Below, piece by piece: positions 39,001 through 49,860 of a stretch of 64,000 bases of DNA. Location of the stretch: the NCBI RefSeq assembly GCF_021155765.1, contig NC_060118.1:13652146-13716145 (forward strand), given 5' to 3'. The notes beneath the pieces are model-generated. The model had not been told where the DNA came from, ran no database searches, and saw only the letters and a list, made by a program, of their open reading frames with translations. The position numbers and the translations under genes were made by a program. The stretch is from Diprion similis (taxonomy: Eukaryota; Arthropoda; Insecta; Hymenoptera; Diprionidae). The first letter of the stretch is position 1; each line of letters opens with the position of its first letter.

Positions 39001-40080
39001 CTTCCTGTACAGTTTGTGGTATTTTACGTTCTCGATACTAGGAAACTACAACAACTTCTTCTTTGCTGCACATCTGTTGGATGTCGCAGTAGGATTCAAA
39101 ACACTGAGAACAATTTTGCAGTCAGTAACGCACAACGGAAAACAATTAGTATTGACCGTAATGTTGCTGACAATCATAGTCTACATCTACACAGTCATAG
39201 CCTTTAATTTCTTCCGGAAATTTTATATTCAAGAAGAGGATGATGAAGTTGATAAAAAATGTCACGATATGTTAACGGTATGAATCATTCTTCTCCAATT
39301 TTTTTACAACAAATTACGTATTTATTATATATTTATATCGAGCTACTTTACATAAACTCATTACATTTTTTTGCAATATGTGTTTCTAGTGCTTTGTATT
39401 CCATCTGTACAAAGGAGTGAGAGCCGGTGGCGGTATTGGTGATGAAATTGGTGAACCCGATGGCGATGACTACGAAGTCTATCGTATAATGTTCGATATC
39501 ACATTCTTCTTCTTTGTCATTGTCATTCTGCTTGCTATTATTCAAGGTACGTGATGTTGTTATCTGAATTTCGTATCTCAACCTCAGAGAATTTCTCCAA
39601 GAATGATTATTTGATCCTTGGTTATACTTTGGTATTAAGGTTTGATTATCGACGCCTTTGGAGAGTTGCGTGATCAGCTTGAAAGTGTGAAAGATAATAT
39701 GGAAAGCAACTGTTTTATATGTGGTTTGGGAAAAGAGTACTTCGATACAGTGCCTCATGGTTTTGATACACACGTCCAGCAGGAACATAATTTAGCAAAT
39801 TACATGTGAGTAATTGAATATCATTTTGAAAGCTCTACTCCGCACGATATCAATTAAATAAATTAGCATGGATTGACTTGACTTGTTGTTCTAAATACAT
39901 TTACGTTCATGTTTCAGGTTTTTTCTCATGCATCTGATTAATAAACCGGATACAGAATACACTGGTCAAGAGACATACGTTTGGAATATGTATCAACAAA
40001 GGTGTTGGGATTTCTTCCCAGTGGGTGATTGCTTCCGAAAGCAGAACGAGGCTGTTGAGGAAGAAGCCAAAAAGAAATGA
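9088..40080 (+). CDS. RyR: Ryanodine receptor, complete gene
   Basis: Encodes the homotetrameric ER/SR calcium-release channel of muscle and neurons. The start ATG at 9088 opens exon 1 ([12 protein letters not shown], the usual insect RyR N-terminus) and the stop TGA is at 40078-40080. The spliced reading is 15,351 nt, giving 5,116 aa without three optional microexons, the normal insect RyR length (about 5,100). Domain order: N-terminal trefoil and MIR repeats (about 1-400), RIH (about 440-640), SPRY1 (about 665-800), RyR repeats 1-2 (about 850-1050), SPRY2 (about 1080-1210), SPRY3 (about 1500-1620), RIH/helical solenoids, RyR repeats 3-4 (about 2840-3010), acidic linker (about 3850), EF-hand pair (about 4190-4230), S1-S6 transmembrane region (about 4440-5010) with pore motif GGGIGDE, and a C-terminal C-x2-C...H-x4-H zinc site. 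Exon coordinates are given in the three segment entries that follow. All introns are GT-AG and phases agree throughout. No frameshift or premature stop was seen. Confidence 0.97.
9142..9868 (+). other. RyR intron 1, first part
   Basis: Begins with a consensus donor (GTAAGT) after the first coding exon. Unremarkable sequence with a CA/TA-rich patch at about 9370-9430 and TA-rich runs near 9850-9880. No gene was seen before the nested minus-strand gene. Confidence 0.6.
9869..10442 (-). CDS. Small basic HMG-box-like protein nested in RyR intron 1
   Basis: An intronless frame on the minus strand runs from ATG 10442 to stop 9993 (149 aa). An AATAAA hexamer for that strand sits at 9874-9869, about 120 nt past the stop; the feature includes it. 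The protein is very basic and contains five cysteines. Residues about 80-95 are a Lys/Arg cluster ([13 protein letters not shown]). Residues about 97-149 resemble an HMG box: [14 protein letters not shown], then the core Trp in [16 protein letters not shown], then a basic tail. This layout recalls the MST-HMG-box and protamine-like sperm chromatin proteins of insects, which are short, intronless and often nested; that role is inference. An upstream in-frame GTG (10463) was not used as start. The coding call could be wrong if the frame is a decayed copy, but the HMG signature is hard to get by chance. Confidence 0.5.
10443..14459 (+). other. RyR intron 1, remainder
   Basis: Four kilobases between the nested gene and exon 2. 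Contents that can be seen: a 100-aa ATG frame at 11777-12079 followed by AATAAA at 12097-12102 (unproven); a 13-bp-stem inverted repeat at 12546-12608; a patch rich in CGATTAATCGA words at 13027-13380 that looks like a hAT-type remnant; and an unusually GC/CpG-rich block at about 13410-13660 that matches no gene I know. The rest is AT-rich. Confidence 0.5.
15278..15292 (+). other. RyR: Candidate 15-nt RyR microexon (QQESL)
   Basis: Flanked by a strong polypyrimidine tract with CAG acceptor and a GTAAGT donor. Exons on both sides meet in phase 0 (TCAGGAGACG-type end ...SET at 14663 and GKGTGSG at 16188), so inclusion adds exactly QQESL and skipping keeps the frame. Most insect RyR proteins I recall read SETGKGTG directly, so it is taken as optional. 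Confidence 0.6.
20408..20651. mobile_element. MITE-like element with 16-bp terminal inverted repeats, RyR intron
   Basis: CAGTGGCCCAAAAAAA at 20408-20423 is mirrored by TTTTTTTGGGCCACCG at 20636-20651 (15 of 16 positions pair). The enclosed 244 bp have no open frame. The size, non-coding content and CAGTGGCC-type end suggest a Tc1/mariner-related MITE. A clean TA duplication is not seen on the left side, so exact ends are uncertain. Confidence 0.55.
20936..21035 (+). other. RyR: RyR SPRY2 mutually exclusive exon, version a
   Basis: 100-nt exon encoding [17 protein letters not shown] followed by [17 protein letters not shown]. It starts after AG at 20935 and ends before GTAAGAG. It has the same length and phases as 21491-21590 and the same protein skeleton (ESFG..., QVGDVVG, TIS), so only one of the two can be used per transcript without breaking the frame. 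This exclusive pair in SPRY2 is described for insect RyR genes. Confidence 0.9.
21491..21590 (+). other. RyR: RyR SPRY2 mutually exclusive exon, version b
   Basis: 100-nt exon encoding [17 protein letters not shown] followed by [17 protein letters not shown]. Acceptor AAG at 21488-21490, donor GTAAGGC. It joins 20331 upstream and 22828 downstream in frame. This version is closest to the sequence usually shown for fly and bee RyR. Confidence 0.9.
23783..23812 (+). other. RyR: Candidate 30-nt RyR microexon ([10 protein letters not shown])
   Basis: Acceptor TTGTTAG, donor GTAAGTT. It begins in phase 2 and ends in phase 2, so it can be skipped without changing the frame (PFR joins to FFSRKTKSP). 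It inserts ten polar residues in the basic linker before SPRY3. Confidence 0.65.
23783..33215 (+). other. RyR: RyR exons, central region (SPRY3, solenoids, RyR repeats 3-4)
   Basis: Coding exons: [23783-23812 optional], 24282-24426, 24512-24807, 24917-25450, 25542-25774, 25870-25972, 26032-26205, 26338-26453, 26526-27065, 27154-27972, 28055-28209, 28578-28749, 28859-29136, 29220-29440, 29518-29608, 29708-30024, 30125-30428, 30610-30763, 30873-31670, 31744-32762, 32844-33215. Two donors are weak (AAG|GTTTTT after 25450 and AAG|GTTGCA after 28749), but reading frame and family sequence require them. RyR repeat 3 is at 30125-30428 ([16 protein letters not shown]) and repeat 4 begins in 30610-30763 ([15 protein letters not shown]). 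A lysine-rich patch opens the 32844 exon. Introns over 300 bp: 23813-24281, 28210-28577 and 33216-33520; nothing recognisable lies in them. Confidence 0.9.
33521..33633 (+). other. RyR: RyR second mutually exclusive pair, version a
   Basis: 113-nt exon encoding a stretch from IDHPQQQSK to [21 protein letters not shown]. It starts in phase 0 and ends in phase 2. The motif [10 protein letters not shown] matches the canonical fly and vertebrate RyR sequence. It joins 33215 upstream and 34383 (HRAINIFAR) downstream. Confidence 0.85.
34011..34120 (+). other. RyR: RyR second mutually exclusive pair, version b
   Basis: 110-nt exon encoding [20 protein letters not shown] then [17 protein letters not shown]. 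Acceptor CTCCAG, donor GTAAAT. It has the same start and end phases as 33521-33633 and clear homology in its second half (RKRA-IAC-R), so it is an alternative copy, not an additional exon: including both would leave the downstream exon out of frame. Confidence 0.85.
34950..34970 (+). other. RyR: Candidate 21-nt RyR microexon (RPMHKLM)
   Basis: Acceptor CCCAAG preceded by a pyrimidine tract with a CTAAT branch-like word, donor GTAAGA. Neighbouring exons end and start in phase 0 (SIH at 34808, EQEMEK at 35106), so inclusion adds seven residues to the acidic linker. Weaker than the other two microexons because the acceptor is AAG and family support is unknown to me. Confidence 0.4.
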
Positions 40081-40935
40081 AGTTAATGGTTTCACGTTGC
40101 AGTCAATAATATCTGTTAAGTCCTATTTCGATCTTACATCTTGTTCACTATAGGTGGTGAAGCGAGACGAATTTTTTTTCGAATCCTAGACTTAAAGAAT
40201 TACTACGAGTTATAAAATTTCGAAAATTTCATGCGGTGCCGTGAAGAATATTCAAATAGTTAATGAAAAAATTGATATTTAAAATATCCATTACTTCTTT
40301 GAAATGCAGCTTCTAATAATCGCTACGTTTTCAATTTCATGATTGAAAGGAGCTGATATGAATTTTGAAACGTCAAGCTTTTTGACATGTATTATAATTT
40401 ACCTTGGACTACTGGAATTCGAACGATACACATATTTTTATAAGCCTTTATAATACTAAACGAGAGATATAATTCGGTAGTAACTTTAGTGCAGCGAAGC
40501 TCTCATAACTTAGATTCACTCGTTATAAAAGTCCTATCGTACATTTATTAATCATTAGACGAAATCAAATAATTAATATTAAATATCGAAAGCACAAAGA
40601 TCTAGTTACATATTAGTGGTTGATAGATTATTATTGATACTTTTTATGGTTCACTGGCGAAATGATTCGGTCGTTATTCTCCGTGTATGGATACATCTCT
40701 AAAGGCCGACGGCATTGTTGATTTATTCTTATAGGATAAAATGTTGCCGATTTTGGAAACGTTACTGGTTACATCAGTTACACTATACATTGTACTAATA
40801 AAAAATACATAACGCATTGTACGCTGCAGTGTAAACATTTTTGAAAATATGTTATTATTGACGACTGAGCTGATATAATGTTAAATTAAATATGTGTCGA
40901 TATATTGTAAATAAAGATTTTTCAGCGGCGTTACC
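40081..40935 (+). other. RyR: RyR 3' UTR with polyadenylation signals
   Basis: AT-rich non-coding sequence after the RyR stop. AATAAA hexamers at 40797-40802 and 40910-40915 mark probable 3' ends, giving a UTR of about 740-850 nt. Confidence 0.6.
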
Positions 40936-42287
40936 AAAAAACTTCGAATCGTTAAAGTTTTACATTATTTTCTTATATGCTATTAACCGCAGAGTATCTT
41001 GAAGTGATATCACAACTGCTATTAAAGCCAAAATAAAGGATATAAACGAAGCGGGAAATTCTGAGACAGGGGGAATTGATAAGGAAAAGCTACGTAACAT
41101 ATTATTCACCGTATTTTCAGTTGAAGCCATTGTTTTCGGATAAAGCAATCGGTTGGAACAAATAGGTTTAGTCAACAGGACGGCTGCTAATCAACAGGTT
41201 GACCACAACGCGTCTATATCGAGGGCTATTCACTCAGACTTTCAGTCCACAAATGATATCGTGACTTCTAGTTATTTTTAGTCATTTTGTATGATTTCAG
41301 GTGATTTTAGATGATTTCACGGGGTTTCAAATTGATTTCACCTAAATTCATGAGGTTTCTGGTTATTTAAAAATGACTCGGTTATGACTATGGTGATTTT
41401 CGTATAATTTCGTCATGTAGACAATGAATTCCACCTGAATTCACGTATAATAAATGTGATTCAAATAGATCTGACGAGATTTCACGCAATTCCACATCCT
41501 TGATTTTTTACGGTTTGCTGCGCATCCGTAATATTTCGTTTGGAATTAATTTCACATCCAATACGATGGGAGGGCGAAAATGTAAATAGATCAGAAAATA
41601 GATGTCCAATATATAATTTTCAAAGTCTAGAAAACCCGTCATAGAATTTGAAAACGCTTCAAGTCGAAATCATATCATATATCACGTGTCTAATGGTGTA
41701 AGGACGTGTGCGCCATTATACGACCTTTTACCACCAAAAATAGCGGATTATGACATGAATGTAACCTAGGACAGCGAATACTTGATTATATTATGTGGAA
41801 CTTTCCATTATAGGTGTAACTATGACAGAAATAAATTAGTCCCCTTTCCTGTCAGTAATCATATTGTTAAGGAACCCGTGCGTACAAGAACTAATAATCA
41901 ACAAATACATCAGGGTCGTGTGGTGATTTCTGACCACAAGCGTTGACTGAACATGCATATCTTATGTTTGTGATATTATTTTGGATATATGTCTGTATCG
42001 CACAAGGATATCTAGACCGCAGCGAACCTAGCGGATTAGCCCCACCAGGCGAGTTTCAATCCAGACATATATAAATAGGTCTCGCTGAATGCTGCGATTA
42101 CCACATGTGATTATTTTACTACAGTTCACCAGTCGAGTCGCAGGTGTCGCATGCACCGAAAGGCCACTGGCCGCGAAAATTTAAAGCGTATTACTGAATG
42201 GTTAGTATTTCAATCCACGCAAAAGTTAGACTGTCATTAAAACAAAAATTTAAATATCGGAGTATCTGAAATCGTTATAAATAGAGC
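40936..42287. other. Spacer between RyR and the convergent THAP gene
   Basis: No gene was seen. About 41245-41520 is packed with degenerate copies of the word TGATTTCA and relatives (see findings). The rest is AT-rich with no clear repeat. The 3' end of the THAP transcript probably lies in the right part of this interval. Confidence 0.5.
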
Positions 42288-42505
42288 TTAATACACACGT
42301 TCTAATGTACTCGAACTATACAAAGGAGACTTCACAGTAACTGGCTGAAAAAATAAGGTAGTATTTTTAATAAGTAATAATTACCTTTAATTTATTTATT
42401 TATTTATTTCAGAAAAATAATTACAGATATTAACTGTATATAAAAACTTAAAACTAAATTTTACAATTGTATATGTAATGGGTAAGTGATTGAATTGTAT
42501 ATTAA

Positions 42506-42578
<73 letters not shown>

Positions 42579-44111
42579 TCTTATGTCAAATAAAATTCAG
42601 GCAATTAATGAAAATATTATCGAAAGGGAGAATATTATACCTGTAAATGAGGGGGATTGAGCTTACTAATGATTTCTTTTGAATTTGTCTCTGAAATCTC
42701 ATTCATTATTTTTTGTAATTCTACAACTTTTGATTTTATTGTTTCCAGCTTACGTTTATTTCGTCTGGATGCTTGCATCTGCACACGATGTGTTTCTCTG
42801 ATTATCTCTATGTTCTTTTTGCGTGAGGGAGATAGGACAATGTGTACTTTTCTCAGTTTGTGTTTACGATCTAAGTGCTGGCGCAATATTGTATCCAATG
42901 ATCTGCACTTGAGACAAATCATGGATTGTTTTGTAATAAAACTACACGCATTATGTCTCCATCTATCAGTAGTTACATCTCGATATGCACACTTAGGGTG
43001 GACATTCTTGTACGTTTTAATTAAAGGGCCTCCTTCACATACTGTAGCACTGCACATGTTTTCAAAGGCACTCAGAACTTCTGGTAAAGTTGTAACAGCC
43101 GTTTCAATGACTTCTTTGTTGAAAACGAAAAGTTTCAGAACTAATTGTGCGTTCAGGGTGATCTACAAATTAAGACATATTTGATATCGCATAGTATTAC
43201 TTCATCAATTATAACACATTCTATCATTTGTATTTCATGTTTTGCGTGAATTTTAATTATTTCCTCCATACATATTTTTATCATTTACCTGCTTCAAGTA
43301 AGTTGGTATTTCGTTAGAGTCTCTGCATTTTTGAACTTGTGATATTATTATGCGCTTAATTGGATCCACATTCATGTGTATGCCCCATGATGAATCTGGC
43401 AGCTTCAGTTTAACAGCTCCGTTATAGATGTCATCAAAAACAGTGGGATTTTCTTTTAATCCTTGTGATTTCAACTCGACCGATTCATTCTCTGTCTTAT
43501 TATATTGAATAATGTTCTGAGCTTCAGAGGAAGACTCTCTGAGTGCAGATTTATTTTCCGTCACATTGTTTTCATCTAGAAAATTATGAAAAATAGGTTA
43601 ATGGAAATTGGAATAATATAAAGTAAAAAGGGTGGTGAACAATAACATACATGCTCTTTTATCTGGGTCGACCGTTGGTATAGACATGTCAAAATTTTCA
43701 GAAACCGATTCCAAACAGGGAGCAGAGGCGAATGGAACTGCTCCATTTTGCAGACGTTTCTTATTCAACTTTCTCTGAATACGTAAAATCTTTAAGTGTG
43801 TAAAATTTTGAAACAGATTGACAAACATAGACTAAAATATATTTGAATCGTTTAGGTATATATATTGTTTATACCTGAAATATTATTTTTCGGTGTGGAT
43901 CTCGTAGCACTTTTTCGCTGATAATATCATCAGTGAGAAAGTGATTTTCACATACAAAATGATGTTTTTTTAAATCGATGTTGAATTCCTTCAGAGCACA
44001 AGACCACTTTCTGAATAAATGGTCGACTTTGGGAACGCCAAACAACGATATTGCTGATTCAGAATGCCGATATCCATGCTGGCAGTCGGGTACACAACAG
44101 CGCTTTCCCAT
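42288..44111 (-). CDS. THAP-domain zinc-finger protein (408 aa, five exons)
   Basis: Minus-strand exons 44111-43875, 43774-43651, 43575-43289, 43162-42641 and 42344-42288 join in frame with GT-AG introns to 1,227 nt. The start ATG (44111) directly precedes the zinc finger (MGKRCCVPDC). The THAP domain spans residues about 1-79: C-x3-C at 6/10, a core Trp at 36, and C-x2-H in CENHF (about 54-57). Later come an acidic, polar stretch (exons 2-3), SSWGIHMNVDP, and a Cys/His-rich segment (CSATVCEGG, CAYRDV, WRHNAC, CLKC). A basic coiled-coil-like helix (RRNKRKLETIKSKVVELQK) follows. THAP domains are DNA-binding modules shared with P-element transposases. No RNase H-like transposase core is present, so a host or domesticated gene is more likely than a live transposon. 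Reading through the last donor gives a shorter end (HLQV stop, 42635), with AATAAA repeats close behind. Function unknown. Confidence 0.72.
42393..42411. repeat. (TTTA)n run in the last THAP intron
   Basis: Five TTTA units. On the minus strand they read as overlapping AATAAA hexamers, about 225 nt past the in-frame stop of the unspliced exon 4, and could serve as an intronic polyadenylation site. Confidence 0.6.
42511..42574. repeat. (TA)n microsatellite, about 64 bp
   Basis: About 32 consecutive TA dinucleotides within the last THAP intron, the longest simple repeat in the window. Length is likely to vary between individuals or to be an assembly approximation. Confidence 0.9.
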
Positions 44112-45309
44112 TTTCTTATAGGCATATATTGCAACGACGGGATGATTGTGACCAAATAGGCACAAAATAAAGATACGGGAAAAATGTGTTTTCGCAGCCT
44201 CTTATTTTTGTACCGTGTTACCAATAGCACTCGTATTATCCAAACGACGCCATTATTGTTTACATAGCGACTTTCGTCACGTGAGACGCCTGGCGCAAAG
44301 CCAGGGCACCTTATCGTGCGTTCCGAAATTACCTGGCAGCGCTAAAAATTCCCTAGGACAGAGCGGAGCTATTCACGAACATAGATTGTTGACATGCATA
44401 GATTGTTGGCAGCACTGGTAGCTAATGTCGGAACGCAGCTTCGATCCTTGGACTCGATACGAATCTCGACGGCTCTCGGAAGCGATTATAACGCGACATT
44501 ACTCGACAAATCGCAGGGTCGATACAGAACCGTCACGACGCCATGTTGTATTGTAGCTGGTATGGTGCGGGGTGTACGTGTTGTTTCGTTATTTTCGAAT
44601 AACCTTCTTTAATTATTTAATTTATCTGACGATATCGCCAAGTTTTTTTTGTCATGTGACCACGAACCGTTCTCCTGTGTTGATACAATGTATATTTCGC
44701 ACCCTTACACGCAATAACTGTTCGGAAAGAAACGTACAAATCACGGACTCGTATTCATTCGACTGATAATATTTTTGACTGCTAAAAAATATTGTTTACA
44801 AGTGTCTCGCCTCACCTCGTGGCCAAGCCTATTTACACACTATATCATAGTAAATTTAAGTAATTTTCCCTTGCAGAAAAGTAACCCGGATACGTTCTAT
44901 AACGGGTGCTGAATGTTTTTTCGTTCTACGAGTCTTTGTTCCTTTTTATAACCTGACAACCTCGAACCAAAGCCTCTGTCCTTTTCTGAACATGTTATTG
45001 TACTTTTGACAGAATCCTAGAGGTAAGATTTCCAATGAAGCACGCATTAAACTTATTCTCATATTTTAATCTAAGTTTGTTATATATTCTTTTTCAAATT
45101 GTCCAAACGATTTATGTATTCTCTTATGTCTAATATCATTATTAGTCATCTATTAATAATCCTTGTGCACAGATTATATCTGTATATTGTACCGGAATTT
45201 CACCTGATTGAAGTTTCATCCATTAAACTATTAAAATTGACCTGATAGTCAATCACTCCAGTCAATCGATACACTTGCCTCTTACTTTCATTTGCAATCT
45301 TCTTCTCAG
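44112..45309. promoter_or_regulatory. Shared upstream region of the divergent THAP and PAP genes
   Basis: The two genes point away from each other, with 1.2 kb between the THAP start codon and the PAP exon acceptor at 45308-45309. The part nearest THAP (44240-44560) is GC- and CpG-richer and holds a palindrome (CCTGGCGCAAAGCCAGG, about 44289-44305) and the imperfect inverted repeat 44318-44436. A non-coding first exon of PAP must lie somewhere here, because 45310 is preceded by a splice acceptor, but I cannot place it. Confidence 0.4.
44318..44436. repeat. Imperfect inverted repeat between THAP and PAP
   Basis: A 26-nt arm at 44318-44343 pairs with 44411-44436 at 20 of 26 positions; both outer ends read GCGTTCCGA inward. 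The 67-nt centre contains a direct repeat CATAGATTGTTG at about 44379-44390 and 44397-44408. It may be a short foldback element or a promoter palindrome. Confidence 0.6.
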
Positions 45310-45335
45310 AAAGAATCGCACAGTCAAGCACCACG

Positions 45336-48600
<3,265 letters not shown>

Positions 48601-49860
48601 CCGTTGCACGGTTGTTATCATCCGCCGATCCGACGATGGTCCTCAGGATCGTCTAGAATGTAAGCACTCCTCACAAGATCCACTGCCCATGTTATGTAAG
48701 TCCTCTGTTTCGTAAAAGAAAACGCCGGTTACTGGAGAAGGAAGGCCCTCAAACAAATTATTATTACTACACTTCAATTTATTACCAAAATAGTGATATT
48801 GAACGTAGATATATAAATTCTACGTGAAAATGGTAAAACACAAATGACGGTTACTGTTACTTACGGACGTGTTATAATGTTTCCCCCTTACATCTTATTT
48901 CTCTCCTATAGTCTTCTACCTTGTCCATGTTCATTTTTCTTAAAACTTTTTTCTCTCACTTTTTCTCAGACTATTCTGAATATACTTGTTCGCCATGAAC
49001 GGGTGACAACGGTTATTTATTTATGACTTCATGGTGAATCACAAATCAGGCTTTTTAGCTGAAAAAATATATATTTAAGATTAAACGAATTCCTTGGCAT
49101 ATGTCAGTGTGTCGGATTACCGGTGCTAATTATGAATACTGTCACGAAAGACTCTTCGACGGCAAATAATTTGCCAGGGGGTAAACAACTGCCGTTTGTA
49201 AAATCGGGTTGTTCAATCACGATTATCTGTTAAATTGGCCATCTGGTTCAATGACTGCTCTTCATTGTTGAATATTTTGATCGGTTATTCATTCGATTTT
49301 AATTCATCAAGATAATTTTAGCATTAGAAGTAGAGCACGGATTTAGTGGTACAGAATTGCACCATCAGTTATAGATTGGTGCCTTTCTTCCAGGCAATTC
49401 ACTACCTGTTGATATGCAATTCGATACTAAGATACAGAAGAAAGAACTGTGCATCGTAGAAACGTGTTTTAAAAAATGTATGATGTGCGATTGGTCAGGT
49501 GTTATGAGAATGAGTTTCAGTTAATTTTTACAGAATCATACAATCCTGTAGCACGGTGCTCGCGGGGTGAATTTATTTCTCCAAGTAACAGTTCAGGGCA
49601 GTTTTCTTTTAACGATCGATATCCTTATTTCTCGTTTTCTATATTTAGTTGCTTCGGCATTATTTATCGATCTCCAGTACTTTCTTTCAACCAGTAACAA
49701 TATACATTTCTTTTGGTGTTATGTATAGACTGCTTGATGAACGAAGTTTAGTTACTCGTATTAACGTGCCACGAATATATCTCTGTGTAGCGGAGATACG
49801 CACGTTTGTGTAAATACATGTCTATACTATCGAAATAAAAATTATCCGTTGAGCTGCAGA
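48601..49860 (+). other. Probable PAP 3' UTR
   Basis: Non-coding sequence after the PAP stop. The first well-formed AATAAA is at 49834-49839, which would give a UTR of about 1.25 kb. No other gene was seen. Confidence 0.4.

Larger units (their letters stand above)
33521..40080 (+). other. RyR: RyR exons, C-terminal region (EF hands, channel pore)
   Basis: Coding exons: either 33521-33633 or 34011-34120, 34383-34476, 34566-34808, [34950-34970 optional], 35106-35517, 35610-36014, 36119-36335, 36423-37281, 37364-37575, 37691-37937, 38043-38321, 38458-38744, 38865-38925, 38999-39277, 39390-39546, 39640-39805, 39918-40080. EF-hand 1 ([13 protein letters not shown]) ends the 36119 exon and EF-hand 2 ([13 protein letters not shown]) opens the next. 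Transmembrane segments lie in 36423-37281, 37691-37937, 38043-38321, 38999-39277 and 39390-39546. The selectivity-filter motif GGGIGDE is encoded at 39426-39446, and S6 follows ([16 protein letters not shown]). The exon at 38043 begins with a Gly/Ser/Glu-rich low-complexity loop between membrane segments, as in other insect RyRs. Confidence 0.92.

Noticed and set aside
42288..44111. Complete P-element-type transposon
   Set aside because: Only the THAP finger and an accessory region are present; no RNase H-like catalytic core and no terminal inverted repeats flanking the gene were found.
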